Below, piece by piece: positions 46,201 to 59,200 of a stretch of 64,000 nucleotides of DNA (the first letter of the stretch is position 1; every line of letters starts with the position of its first letter). The DNA is from Atrichornis clamosus. Lineage: Eukaryota > Chordata > Aves > Passeriformes > Menuridae. The notes beneath the pieces were generated by a model that did no database searches, was not told the DNA's origin, and was given only the letters and a program-made list of their open reading frames with translations. Where the stretch lies: NCBI GenBank assembly GCA_013400975.1, contig WBMZ01003299.1, positions 1-64,000 on the forward strand. Direction: 5' to 3'. Made by a program: the position numbers and the translations under genes.

Positions 46201-49200
46201 TAGATGGAGTTTCACCTTAAGAGTCTGTTCATCCTCAGCAGATATTCTTGTAAGCTACATGGGAAAATTCAGTATAAGCTGACAGACATTACAGGTACCA
46301 TAAAAATAAATGGAGAATTGGCATATCACACCTGCTGATGATTTCTTCTTTAAGCGTACTAAAAATTCTCTGTTTGATCCCTTATAATTTGGGTTTAGTC
46401 TCTCAGATCATTCTATGCAATCCTTTCACTCTTTTCTGTTATGTTTTATACATGTATTCACTCTACTACTTTGCCATCTCCAAAGCAGAGAGTCTGTCTT
46501 CTTTTGTCTGAAATAAAGTATTAAGTACATAATAAAATATGCATATGTAGATAACATTAACCATTATATATATAGACAATAGCTAGTGAAATGCCTTGTT
46601 CATATTTTAGACTTTTCACATTCTTTTTCTTTTCCTGACCCTAATAATTCCTACTAGTCTTTTGTCAAAGTCTGGAAAAGACTCAGTCTTTTCTAAGTAG
46701 TCATGGAACAAGAGTATTTAGATATCTGCAGGATGACATACATGCAGTTACTCCATTGGCATATGGATCACATGTCCTAGTCTGGACAGTTAACTTTGTC
46801 CATCCTATCTCAGTTCATTGGTGCTCCATTAGTTCTTCAGTACTCTCATAGACCTGTAGGCATCACTGCTTTTTTTTAATCCCTGACTTTTTATTGAATA
46901 CCAGTTTGGCTGTTTGCAGTTCTTTGTGTGGGGGTAATTTGTGGGGGTTTTATTTTTCCTCAGGTGAATTAGCTGGTGTTATTGCTCTTATCCTCTACAG
47001 ATTGATTACATTTCTACTTAGACTATTTAAATACATTTCTTATTTATTATCATTGAAATTTGTTAAGGTAAAGGTTGCACAGGATCTTAATAACTATTAC
47101 TATGAGCCAGAGCTGTGTTATTATGCATTCTATGACAAGTATTAACAGATATTTGTGTGTTTATCTGCTTTTTGAAGCTGTCAGAATGTGGTGCCAAAAT
47201 ATCTGTGCAGATTTTGATCTGCACCGTGTTGCATTATCTCTCTGTCCTCTGTGTATTTTCAAAGATGAATAATCTAATTGCTTTTATTGTTGTATTGGAT
47301 TTTGTCTTTTACTCCTGCAATCTGTAATCCCAGTCATTAGTCATGATATTATAAAAAAACATATGTCATTTCGCTGCTGAATATTTTCTTTAAACCAAGG
47401 CTTGGTCTAATCTTTTATCATTTTAATAGCTTTTGAAAGTTTGCAGGCAGTTTTAGGTAATGGTGTTCTTTATTACAAGAACAGAAATTATAAATTAGTA
47501 TGCTGAGTGGTCAGTGTCCTGAAGCAAAGAACAAGAGTAAGGACAAATAGCCTTTTCCAAAGAACGGCTAAACTTCCCTAAACCTGATGACTGCAGTCAT
47601 TAGAATGTTCATTAACTCTGCCGACTTCTCAACTCTAAATAGAGACACTTTAAGTAAGTTGTCATAGAGTCCCCATATAATAGATGAAGGGACGGACAGA
47701 CAGTGAGAGGATGCCAGAGGGGAACAGTCAGAGATCTATGAGAGAGCTCTCATAGAAAGTTCATTTGCGACTTCATCAAAGGACTAATAAATTCAATGAC
47801 AACTAGTGAAGCAGCTGAACACACAATTATAGCTGGAATGCTACCCAGAGGCTCCTTAATCAGTCTGTCCTTTGTCTCTATTATTTGAGAATACAGTTGT
47901 TAAATATTCTTTCTCTGAAATAGGATTATATACATGAATATATGTACAATTTTTGTTAATTGAAACTGTCTGTATCTACCAATTTCATAATGAAGGACAC
48001 ATCTAGACAGTGTTGATTTTTTTTGTTTCATTTAATTTTTCTTTGCTGGCTTTGTCTATGTTTATCAGTGTTTTATCTAAGAATGAGATTCAAGGAGAAT
48101 TTCAAAAAGAGATTAAAAATATGAGACGCATTTAAAGACAAATATTTTCCTATATATGCTTTATAACAGAAGGTTTTTCCAAGCTAGTGTCATATCACTA
48201 TCATAGGACATAGAGACTATTTGGCTTGGGATCCTTTGAAACAGTGTTTTTAATCAGGTGGGTTTTATTTTATGTTAAATGGGAGAACAACATGCTATAA
48301 ACACTGTAAATTCAAAAGATGTTTGGTTTCAAGGCTTAAGAGGAAAACCAGTATTATCAGCTAAACCAATTTGCTTAATCACAGGTAAACATTTTAAACT
48401 AATAATCTCCTTTATAATCTAAGTATTATAAGAAAAGCTTTCTTCAAAATTTCCATTCTTTAAAAAGAAACAAAAAATTCAACAAATAGAGAAAACAAAT
48501 CTGTGCCCATCAGTTCAACAGATACTAGAAGACTTTAAATATTACAATATCTTTATAGCTAAATTATAGCTATGTGGAAATTAAAATCTTCCTTTTGCTT
48601 CCTTCCTCCCCACTCAACTTCTGTTTGTTTCTCTCTTTGCTGACTTAGGAGAAGGAAAAACAGTAATGTATAAGGTGTGTTCTACACCCAATTCTCTGCC
48701 TCTCATGAGCCTTACAGAAAGAGAAGTAGGCAAGGGCCCCCACACCCCACTGCTACCCAAGGGATACTGTATTCCTGCAAGTACAGGTCCTTGGGGGTTC
48801 CTGTAAAGAGAGGGGATGACAGAGGAAAAGCAAGCAAAGGATGGATTATTGTGTGGTTAAGCGTTAGCATCTCGTTATGTCACTCATTTTTCCCAGTGCA
48901 AGCAGATTGCAACAGTTTCATGACTTATTATCACTGTGTTTCCTCATAAGGAACATTTTTGTGACCTCTGTGGAAGTACTGATTTTCTCTAAAGTGAGAA
49001 CTAGAGTTTGCTGAAGCTTTTTGCACTAAAAATACCCAGTGGGAAAATGTGAAATAAAAATTCTCTTGCAACTATATGTTTGAATGGCATTTTGATCTCA
49101 AAAGAATCAAAGCAAACAAATGCAGTTTGAGTTTTGAAATCAAGAATTCTGAATTCTGAGGGATTTGCAATGGAAACAGTCATTTCAGTATGTATGTCCA

Positions 49201-49621
49201 AATTTGCTTGGACCATAACTGCCAAAACCTTTTGTTTCAACATTCAGAGGCACAAATTTGTGGAATACTCAAGTACCTAAAACAATTGATATAAGGACTT
49301 GCTGTGCTTAAAGGTCAAAATTATTTCAAGTCTTCAGGCAATAAACAATCCAGATTTTTCAAATAATTTTGAATAGCTATGTTCACTTTCCAGCAACTCA
49401 ATTTCTGTAGATCTTGCTATATGAAGTACATATTCTGTACATATATACACTTTTAATCGATCTTTAGACCACTTAAATAAGTCGATGAAGATGATTTTTG
49501 ACTTTTATCACACATTTAAGTCTTTCCTAAAGTAGATGCTGAAGTCCTTTATTCATATCACCATAAAAGATGCTTAAGTTATGTATATAGGCATCCAAAA
49601 TTCACTACTACATCAAAAAAA
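40204..49621. other. AT-rich non-coding DNA, nothing assigned
   Basis: Over 9.4 kb I recognise no exon, RNA gene or mobile element. Simple features only: A runs near 40911 and 41428, a T run at about 46139-46150, and a repeated GCAGAATAATT near 42341-42365. The longest frames (99 codons at 43351-43650 on -, 93 at 44283-44564 on -) have no domain or codon character. Confidence 0.5.
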
Positions 49622-49997
49622 AAGAGGAGACTGAGGGGAGGCCTCATTGCAGTCTACAGCTTCCTCACAAGGCAAAGAGGGGAGGGAAGCACTGGTCTCT
49701 TATCTCTGGTGCCCAGTGACAGGACCTGAGGGAATGACCTGAAGCTGTGTCAGGGGAGGTTCAGGTTTGATATCAGGAAAAGAATTTTTCACCCAGAGGG
49801 TGTTTGGGCACCAGAAGAGGCACCCCAGGGAAGTGGTCACAGCACCAAGCCTGGCAGAATTCAAGAAGCCTTTGGACAATGATCTCAGGCACATGGTGTG
49901 ACTCTTGGGGATGGTGCTGTGCAGGGTCAGGAGCTGGACTCAATGATCCTTGTGGGTCCCTTCCAGCTCAGCTTATTCTGTAAATCTGTGATTCTAT
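49622..49997 (+). mobile_element. CR1 LINE, 5'-truncated 3' end
   Basis: The last ~375 bp of a CR1 element. It has AGGAGACTGAGGGGAGGC at the 5' break, the ORF2 C-terminal coding region (GAAGTGGTCACAGCACC encodes the EVVTAPSL motif) ending in the family TGA of CACATGGTGTGACTC, and a 3' untranslated region with CAATGATCCTTGTGGG. The tail TTCTGTAAATCTGTGATTCT is three slightly decayed octamers. It is of the same subfamily as the copy at 60210-60860. A run of A directly precedes the 5' break (near 49616). Confidence 0.93.
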
Positions 49998-52254
49998 AAA
50001 AGATGTGGCCTATGATATCTTCATCTACCTTATTCATAAAAGAAAACATTGAGAATACAGGTGGGAAAAAGAGTTGCATGTTTTCAGTGTCATGGAGGCT
50101 GAAGCTATGACCCAAGGGGTCAGACAGGTGCTGCTGTTTAAGTGGGACAAGCACTTCTAGTAGTGCTGGAGCCTTTCCCAACAGAAAGTTTAAAGAGAAA
50201 AATTACTTAGGCTTGAGAAAAACAGCACATTGAAAAGTACCAGTTATAGAAAAACCCAGTTTGTCAAAAATTCATTTGTAAACAGACAACCAGCATTGTA
50301 GTTATATGAAAAACCTATGATGCTTTAAAAATAGGAAAGTAAGATCTCTAGGTGGCATCTGTCTTCAAACTCTTCCACCTCCACCTCTGAGCGAATGAAA
50401 AATGCAAGTGTTAGGTTGGAAACTGAACACTTCTTGCTGCCAGCAAATCCATACATTTATCACGCTACTTGATCTTATTCTGACCATAGAGAACAGAATA
50501 ACACTGTGACTCAGATAATTTCTTTTTAACTCTCCTCACTATACATATTTTGAGAATAATCGTACTGTATGTAATGGTCAAAAGAAGTTCTGAAATGCTT
50601 GGATAAACGTTCAGAGTACCAACACAGGAAAAAGAAAATCTTGGAGTGATATTTCTCGTGTTTCATTTTGTGTATACTTATAATTGCAAATAAGAGGCCT
50701 ATTTAACTTCTGCACAGGCAGACATAGGAACACACATATGCACGAGGGACAGTATAATTGCATTGTATTAATTAAAATATATCTTATATAATGGTTTTTG
50801 CAAGTCTTTTCAAAGAGAAGACTTTCCCCTGATTTTCATTGGTTGGTGGGAAATACATAATGCCATTTCACATTCTAAAAAAAGAAACAACAGCTGAGAA
50901 GTGGCTCAGTCACCACATTTTTTCAACCACTGAGAACTCGAAAAACCACAGCAATGAAAATTATAGGAAAATGTCTGAGGATTCAGATAGCAAAGAAAGC
51001 CTTAGACCAAGCTCAGTAAAATCTGGAGGTAGCCACCCAGCTAAAGAGGGCATGACAGGCTACCCTAAGCTGAACAGTGAGGAGCAGAGGTATTATTACT
51101 AAATTAAGCCTGGAGCCAAGAGTGGTTTTTTGGAATAGACACATTCAAGAGCATAGAGGCAGCCAGTGTCTTCAATGATGTTTTTTCCTCTAGAACAAAG
51201 AGGTTTTCCTTTTCTGGGAATGAGCACACTGGCTAGTTTCTCACATGTGCTGTCCCAATATCAAACATCAGTTCCTGATAAAAGATCCTGGAAGAAATTG
51301 TAGTAACCTAAGGAAGGCAGATCCTATTCTCTTTGTGCAATAAGACAAGTCTTTATTTCAGGATTCATTATTTCTAAAAGTTCAAACTTCTTCTGTTGGT
51401 GTGCATTGAATGTATATTGTCTCATTTGCACAGTTTTAAAAAATGACAAATGTTGCATTCAACTATAATGTATAATATGCAAAACTTTGCTGGAATCATA
51501 AAATATTATCATGAACACTTGGAAAGTATCAGTGTTTATTTTTTATAGTACCGTATTTTGCTTAATTGAAAAAAAATCTGTCAATTTTGGAGGTATTTTT
51601 CTTCTAATTCCTTTTCTTAAAGAGCTCATGAACATGGAGAGATACTCCAGGGAATGAATTATGGTTATGAACTAATAATGAAATGTCTACAATGTTGTTG
51701 GCATTCTGTCCTCTTCTTTCTAACAATAACCTGAATATATCACTAGAATACCATAATGCTCACCCTGTTGTGCTGTTCTGTTTGAACATTAAGAGCCACA
51801 AAAATATACAACAGAAGGGAAAGCCAAACCAAATACACGAAACAATAGACTGTCACACCACCCACTCTAAACATCAGGAAATGCAGATTTCCAAAATATT
51901 TAAAACATCCTACAAAATAATTACTTCTATTCCTTAAAATAATAACCTCCCTTGTGACTCAAAAAGCAAAAAAAAAAGGGCAAATACTCTTTCTGTTGAT
52001 TGGAAAGTCTCTAGTGATGTATCTCAGAGAAATGCTGGCAGAGTGTAGGATTGTAGAAAACAACTTTTTGTTGACATCCTGTGGAGTGGGGCAGAAAAAA
52101 ATGCTTGATTCTTTAAGACAGCTTGTGCCACAACAAAATCACAAACCTCTATCTTCCCTCCTTTTTCACCGCAATATCTTTCGCACTTATCCAATAATCC
52201 AATATCCAATACCAATCCAATTATTCAATAATCTGATATCTTTTCAGACACTCT
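49998..52254. other. Non-coding DNA with one unexplained short frame
   Basis: No repeat family was recognised. An 87-codon + strand frame at 50839-51102 has a hydrophilic, Ser/Glu/Lys-rich second half (for example KMSEDSDSKESLRPSS and SEEQRYYY before the stop), unlike the Phe/Leu/Ile character of nearby frames. I cannot match it to a protein, and no clear splice sites frame it. It might be a pseudogene scrap or chance. Confidence 0.35.
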
Positions 52255-52742
52255 TCCTCAAGTCCCTAGCTCTGCATGGTGCTGTTTTGATGCAAGTGCA
52301 GGTCCCAGCACCTGACCTTTGTGAACCTCCTCCACATGACCTTGGCCCATGGATCCAGCTTGTCCAGATCCCCCTGCAGTCCCTTCCTGCCCTCCAGCAG
52401 ATCACTACTCCCACCCAACTTAGTGCTGGCAGTGAACTGACCGAGGGTGCTTTGGATGCTCTTGTCCAGATCACTGATAAAGATATTAAACAGAATTGGC
52501 CCCAATACTGAACCCTGGGGAACTGCTCTTGTGGCTGGCAACCAACTGGATTTAGTTCCATTCACCACCACTCTCTGAGCCCAGCCATTCAGACAGTCTT
52601 TTACCCACTGAAGAGTGCACCCCTCCAAGCCATGAGTAGCCAATTACTCCAGGAGCATGCGGTGGGAAAGAGTGTCAAAGGCTTTACTAAAATTGAGGAA
52701 GACAACATGCACAGCATGTCCCTCATCTGCTAAGTGGGTCGT
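52255..52742 (-). mobile_element. CR1-type LINE fragment, reverse-transcriptase part
   Basis: On the - strand this ~490-bp piece carries the middle of CR1 ORF2 only, with neither the 5' end nor the 3' untranslated region and tail. It starts in the catalytic domain (FSKAFDTLSHRM equivalent near 52680) and ends just after the KVRCWDLHL region near 52262. Loss of the 3' tail means the fragment arose by later deletion and not by simple 5' truncation. Open frames on the + strand across it are antisense artefacts. Confidence 0.88.
52266..52643 (-). pseudogene. CR1 reverse-transcriptase fragment, catalytic box mutated
   Basis: This 125-codon frame contains the conserved run RVVVNGTKSSW, then VPQGSVLGPILFNIFISDLD (residues 41-60), the reverse-transcriptase region before the catalytic aspartates. 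In active relatives this is followed by FADDTKLGG. Here residues 70-73 read FTAS (52425-52436), so both catalytic Asp residues are lost. A TAA just upstream of the frame (about 52652-52654) replaces the codon after MLLE. Even if translated it could not polymerise DNA. Confidence 0.87.
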
Positions 52743-54263
52743 ATGTACCTATCATGAGACAGTGTGAATAGTCTTTAAAGTTGTTTATTCCTCTTTGATG
52801 ACTGGGAGTGAACCTTAACCCAGAATAATTCAAGATATAAAATTATACTCCTACCCATAATTCTAAAGATGAAAGTGAGTTTAATATTACGCACTAAATA
52901 ATTATGTTTTATTAACACATAGAAGAACACTATTTTTATTGGCTTAATAGCACAAGGATAAGCAATGGCATATGTGACATAATAGTAGCTAATGTACACA
53001 TCCTATAAATAATTCTATACATGTGTTGACAGTATTAACAATTTGTCCTAGTTAAAAATTATCTGTCTACTTTTCACTGCTAGTGAACCAGAAGTTTTTT
53101 GTTCACAACCATTCCATGACCTGTGAGCAAACATATTAAAAATCTGCATACACCCACATAGCCACATATATGTGTGCACACATATGGGGTTTTCTTAATC
53201 AACCACAAGTTGCAAAGACTAATTCTTAGCCTGTTGTGTACACAAAGCACTGAAAGTAAATGTTTCTACGTAGAAAATGTTACTTCTAGATGATGATGAA
53301 GGGAATTTTCTAATGAATTATGAAAGGAAGAAAGTATGCAGTGCAAATATAACAAGGAAACTCTTCTTGTATACAGAACATGTACAAATAGATAATATGG
53401 CAACACAGCAATATTTTGACTTTTAAGAACCCAAAGGATATGCTGAATGTATGGTGATTTCAGGGAATTGTATAATAGGAATTGTGCAAAAAATTTCAAA
53501 GAGCAGCATAATATGACTTTTCTGATAGCTAACAAGATTAGTGGAAGTACCTATCAAGAAACAAAATCTCTTTCAGATGTTTGAAATGTAGGCTGCATTG
53601 AGAAAAAAACCCATCAAACAATAAAAGAAAAAATAAGTTTCTTAACTGGAATGCACTGATGCGTAATAATCTACAGTAGAAAAAAATATCTGGTTTCAGT
53701 TTTAATGTCAAGTCATAATGCAGTTTGGTGTCTAATGCTGTTTTGACATAATAAAGTAAAAAGTTGAAATGGATGTTCTTTGAAAATAAGGACATCAGTT
53801 GCAGTGGAATTGGCAGCCAAAGGAGGTTTTGCATATCTAAATCTCTGAAGTGAGTATGAGTAGAAAATTTACAGGTGTTTTCTTAACAATTAAGGACTAT
53901 CACTCTAGAAGACAGCAAATGACTAGTAGGGCATGAACATTTCATTAATTTTTAATGAAAATTAAACATATAAGAAACCAAGATTACATAAATAGATTTA
54001 TATATGTGTGTGTATGTATGCAAATTTGATTTTACATAAATTATAAACCGATTACCAATATTTTACTTATAGTTTCAAAAAAAAAATTAGCAAACCTCCT
54101 TGTGTACTCAGATGAATATATAAAATTTAATTCTCAAAAGTAGAAACCAGAAGAGTCCTATCCAGTTCATGATATAGCCAAGTGTGACCAGATATGCAGG
54201 TTATGTTGACCTCTAGGAGAACCATCCCTTCCACAATAACAACAGAAGTAGGTCTCCTCCATT
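52743..54263. other. AT-rich non-coding DNA, nothing assigned
   Basis: Nothing recognised apart from short palindromes (CACATATATGTG and GTGTGCACAC, adjoining near 53163-53180) and a TATG/TG stretch near 54000-54020. Confidence 0.5.
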
Positions 54264-54285
54264 CCCCCATTCCCCTCCCTCCCCC
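54264..54285 (-). promoter_or_regulatory. G-quadruplex motif on the - strand
   Basis: The + strand holds C runs of 5, 4, 3 and 5 separated by ATT, T and T. The - strand therefore has four G runs with loops of 1, 1 and 3 bases, a textbook quadruplex motif, inside a pyrimidine-rich stretch (about 54252-54293). It is isolated in AT-rich DNA, with no promoter nearby. Confidence 0.7.
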
Positions 54286-55916
54286 TACCACCCTGGAAAT
54301 TAATTGTAGAAATTCAAATTTTCTTCCACTTTTATAACTACTACAGTGGTTATATAATTAATGTAAAACTAATTGGTATCTATTACTTTCTCAGAAGCAG
54401 TACTGAACCTCTCTAAGTTAGTGCTTTTGAGTATGCTATTTAACTTGGATACCAGCGTGATCAGATGAGCTCTCCTTTAGGGTCATGAAGAGTATATTCT
54501 GTAATTTTAAGAGACTATTTCTAAGTTACCTGTTACCTACAAAATTCAACTTGAACATATTGATATTATGTGAAAAATAGTTATTTCTTAGAAGTTAGTA
54601 CCTTGTTCAAGTCATCCTTAATGGAGAACTCTGTGATTTTGTTCAAATGAAGCTGAAAAACAGTAACTCAAGTGGACACAAAGTTTTCTGTGTTTTACTT
54701 GGGACTGGAAATGTAAGACAGGTGTATGAATGAAATCTGTCCTGGGCTATGTGTCAAGACATATGAAGATTTGAAACATTCTACATATTCAAAGACTTGT
54801 TACTAAAATCATTAACCTTGGAGAAATGTAACTAAAGAAAAAACATTACTAGAGGACTGCAGTGGATTTGGGACTTTTTCTGTCACTCAGAGGTGTGGCT
54901 AGGTGACTGTCTTTGATTGTCTCTGTTGAGGCTAATATGACCTGGGCTTGCTGACGAGACAGGTTTTTTTGTGGTTACCTGCCTTTTCTTATTATGCTTC
55001 TCTCTAGAAAGATCTTGTTACAATTTAAGGAACACATTTTATCAGTTGATGTACACCGTGCTCAATAGGTAGTGAGCATTCTACACTTACGTAATCACTA
55101 AATGTCACTTGGGGAATGAGAGGCTGAATAAATGAAGATTTTGTATGCTACAGAATATTACCTCTTAGTACAGAAGCTCTGATTTTTGCATCAAATTTTG
55201 TTTAAGTGAGCACATATATATATAAGAGTGATATTCTGAATTTTAATTTACCATTTAGCAGAAAAGTTTTAATTTGAGACTAAAATTTTATCTTTTACAT
55301 AAGTGCATTTTTCAAATGTGAAGGGACTTTTGTTTTTTAAACTGAATTTTTTGTATATGTATTAAAATATCGATGTAAAATTATAAACGTCTTCTTAAAA
55401 TGCTTGACTGCTATATTTTTACCCTCAGTAATCAGATAACTTTTTTTTTCTAATAAATATTGAACAAAATACTTTAAAATAAATAAGAATGAAAATAGTG
55501 CCATCTGCTTGCTCAGCTTGAAACACATTACTACATAGCCTAGCCAGTACTGTTCTCATGATTTTGCTGTGGCTAATTTATTTTCTATTTACAATACATT
55601 TGAAGGAAAAGTTTCCGTAGTATCTCCTAAATGAGTTAAAATTACTAAAGGCAAATGCAGAAAGAAAGATTGAAATAGATTCTGGATGGAGAATGGGTTT
55701 ACTGAAGCAAAAAATGCAAAACCCAGGCTAAGCTTTGTGCCAAACCTCAAATAGTTCCTCACTGGTACTTTTATTTCACATGTATAGAATGTCTTATATT
55801 GGCATGGTTGTTAATTAAAGATCATTCTTTACAACCTCTTTTAACTCTACTCACATGAAGGAACAACTAACAAGTGCCACCATAACAATGTTTTTGGTTT
55901 TTTTCTATTTCTTATG

Positions 55917-56226
55917 CTAAGCTGGTGCTTCAAGAGGGGTGGTAGATAATGCATTGCTGGATTCCATCTGTTCAAGTTGGACATCTGCAGGCTGTAATGT
56001 CTGGCTATGATGGGCATTGTTCTTCAAATTGTCATAGAGCCCTGAAGATATTATTTTGGCTTCTTTTGAATTAGAGACCAGCTGCAGAATTCTTCTGTCA
56101 TTGCACCTCATCATTACACTGCAGCAGAGAATCAAATAAAAATTAAAAGTCTCATTGTGGCAGCTCGAAAGCAGACATGCAATAGAAAGTGCACCCAGAA
56201 GTACTGACAGTCTGGCTTTGACAAGG
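55917..56226 (-). other. Candidate terminal coding exon (weak)
   Basis: On the - strand a long pyrimidine tract ending TCATCTCCTTTTTCAG is followed from 56226 by an uninterrupted frame of about 102 codons to a TAG at 55917-55919, with AATAAA ~140 bp further on (+ 55770-55775). The frame begins with two hydrophobic stretches (LSVLLGALSIACLL and FNFYLILCCSVMM, possible membrane segments). It ends with a polar tail containing GLYDNLKNNAHHSQTLQPAD and SSNALSTTPLEAP. Acceptor, open frame, stop and polyadenylation signal are in the right order for a last exon. I do not recognise the protein, each signal is common by chance, and a second acceptor-like site (CTCTGCTGCAG) lies inside the frame. Confidence 0.2.
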
Positions 56227-59200
56227 CTGAAAAAGGAGATGAGACACATGAAGAGGGTTGGAGACAGGGAGAGGCAAAATTTGAAGTGAAACAGGAAAGT
56301 CATTTTATGCTAAATAACTTTCCAACAATTTCTAGCACAGTAGATATTGTCAACAGGGATGCTTTACAGAGAGAGGGTATGAGAGTATATAAGAGGAATA
56401 GGTGGGTGGTCAAATAATTTTCAGTGTTAAAAGTTGGGAAAACCCAAGCAACCATTTTACAAAAATCCTATGCCTAAAAAAAAGAGTGACCTGGAAATTA
56501 AAAAGAAGGCAGAATGCTCCTGAAATTACAGCTTATAAGTAACAAAACAAACAACCAAACAATAACAAACAAAAAGCAACCAAAACCCCCACCCTGAATA
56601 TTAATATTTCAGCGTGTTTAAGGTAGGTTTACTGCTAAAAGAGTAGAAAAATAGTCTAAGGAATTTTTATATTTAAGACTGCCAGGAAAGGTTGGACTGT
56701 AAAAGAGGCTGAAGCAAGTCTCTAGGGCATTCATCTATGAAAGCTAACCTGAATGTGAATCTATTTACTCAGTTTTGTATAGATGTGAGTTACAGGACTC
56801 CTCTGTGGAAAGAGCACTGAGGTGGATCTGATTCCATCTTTTCCTCTAAGAGTGCATCCTCTGCAGCAAAAGAACTCCTGAACTGAAATGTTCAGTTTCA
56901 TTGGGACATAGAGTAGAACAGTGATCTTCTAACTGAGGAGTTTTGCTGGGCAAACAGAGTAAAACTAAAGGACACGGAATGGGAAGCCTACCATGTGTTC
57001 ACTGTGCCCTGTTCTCCAGTCTTGCTCGCATCAGCAGCTTTCAGTGCTTCCTGGCTGCCATAAACTGTCTTGTTTGTTTGACAGCTGTTCTGTGACATTA
57101 ATTCTCATACTGTAATACTGTTCATGTCTGTGGAGCATGTCAAGAACTCATTTTTCATTTGTGTTCATGGTCATCTTACAAAAGATCATGTTTGTTTAGA
57201 AATTTTTTTTTCCTTCCAAGGATCCTTTAAACCTATTGAAACACACATTATAGCTGTGTGATTAAATATGCTTTTTGTAAATGGATGAATAGGGAAAACA
57301 TGCTTTTCATCACATATTTACAGTCTGATAATGAGAGAAATTATTAAAATCCCAGTAGTTGTTAAAAATTCCAATAGCTCAAAGAGAGACTCTTGCTCTC
57401 AGAAGCTCAAAAATTCTATAGGTCAGAATTTTTTTTTTTTTTAATTTGGTGCTGGTTCTATGATGGAAAAGATAAATCCAACTTACACAGATAATTAAGA
57501 AGGGTTTATTGCTGTTTCCTACCAAAATTCACAACCAGCTGAGTAATTTCACTCCTACAATGAAGAGTTAGTTATTAAAATTCATTCCTGACTCTGAGAC
57601 CAGTTTCCTGGAAATAGTTTGGGAACAGGGAAGGGAAAATTTTCAAAAGTGTTTTGAAGTCCTGAACACTTTCTGGCTAGTTTGGCTAAACTCAAAGGCA
57701 TTGCTCCTTAATTTTTGTTCCTTTTTTTGCTTTTTTCTAACTTCCCCCTGCCCCAGTGTGTGAAACCTTATACAAAGTGCTCCCACATTTGATTATACCT
57801 GCTCGTCAACTGTATGGCTTTAACTGTTGTCTAGAGAGGGTGGAAAATATTTTCTGAACTGAAATGGGCACTTTTCCAAAATTTAATTTTCTAACATTAC
57901 ACTGTACTTTTTGACTGAAAAATTCGTAGAAAAATGCTATGATTATTTTTAGGAATTACACCACTATTCCTAGTAAGTCAGACCTGAAAAATCTATCAGA
58001 AAAAAACCCAAGATTTTTTTTGCATACAGATGCAAGCAATGTTAAAGTTTTTTTTTTTTAAATTAGATTACTGCATTCCTTCTGTATATTTATTTCTATA
58101 TACATACTGACACAAAAGTTTCTTAACCTTTTGTTAATTTTTGCATGTAATGCATTAGCTGGTTCTCTCTCAGTGTTTTCACCAATTGTAATTGATAGAC
58201 ATTTTAGCATGAAGCCATGCCATATTTCAAGGTTTTGATGTTACATCATTTCACCTGAGAGTCAGGTCTTTAAATAGACAGAGTCCTTAATATATTGTAG
58301 TCTGTTATAACTAATACTGGCTTTAAAAGACTTTGTTAACCTACTGAGATGAAAACAACAAGACTTATTGTAACATTTATTAGTCTTTAAGTTTTCTGAC
58401 TTTAAAGGAACATACTACTCTTCTGATAACAATTGCATTACAATGAAGATTATTTCCTTGCTTTTCTGCCCTCCAGTAACAAACAGTTTGAATTTTACTG
58501 TAATGTAACATACATTAACTTTCTACTCAACAATCACATAGAGAACATTTGTGTTTTGCAAGTTTAACTATATTTTCCTATTTTTCCTATAGCTTTCTTG
58601 TAAAATACTCATTATAAACTCTGACCTATAAAATAATATTGCTTTTCTCTGTATGCTTCCAATGGCCCAATGGTTTGGGGTTTTTTTTCAGATTATTTTA
58701 TTTTCCTGTGCTTCTTGCAAAGGAAAAGAAAAAGCAATTCTTATCAATATGCTTAGAAAAAGTACGTCAAAAACAAATTCCACTTTGTATGAAAAAATGC
58801 AAGGATTTACTCTTGGGGATAATACATACAATTTGCATGCACACCTACATGCATGCTCACACATGTCTCATTAGGATATTTTTTTCAGAAAATCATAACT
58901 TTAAATTCAAATTATGTCTAACTGTGGCTGAAAACAATTGCAGAGGACAAAGTGCACGGAAGCTTTCGGTGTTTATAATAGCAGCTGGTCTTCAGTAACT
59001 CAGTAGGCTGCATATCTTAGCCATGGTACATCTGCAATGCAATGTTTCCCTTGCTCTTTAATATAACTCACACCTCACTTAGTAGTTGCACCCATTTTAA
59101 GAGCAATAGTTCATAGTCACTGGGCCCTGAGCTAAGTCTGATTTCAGTAGAGGGTAGAACAAAATGCTCTCCAGAGGTCATTTCCTATACAGATATTTCT

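Noticed and set aside
51954..52511. 185-codon + strand open frame
   Set aside because: Its second half is the antisense of the CR1 reverse-transcriptase fragment at 52255-52742, and the first half has no protein character.
58639..58998. 119-codon open frame
   Set aside because: Overlaps a second frame of equal quality, contains a low-complexity CAT/CACA stretch, and shows no domain.
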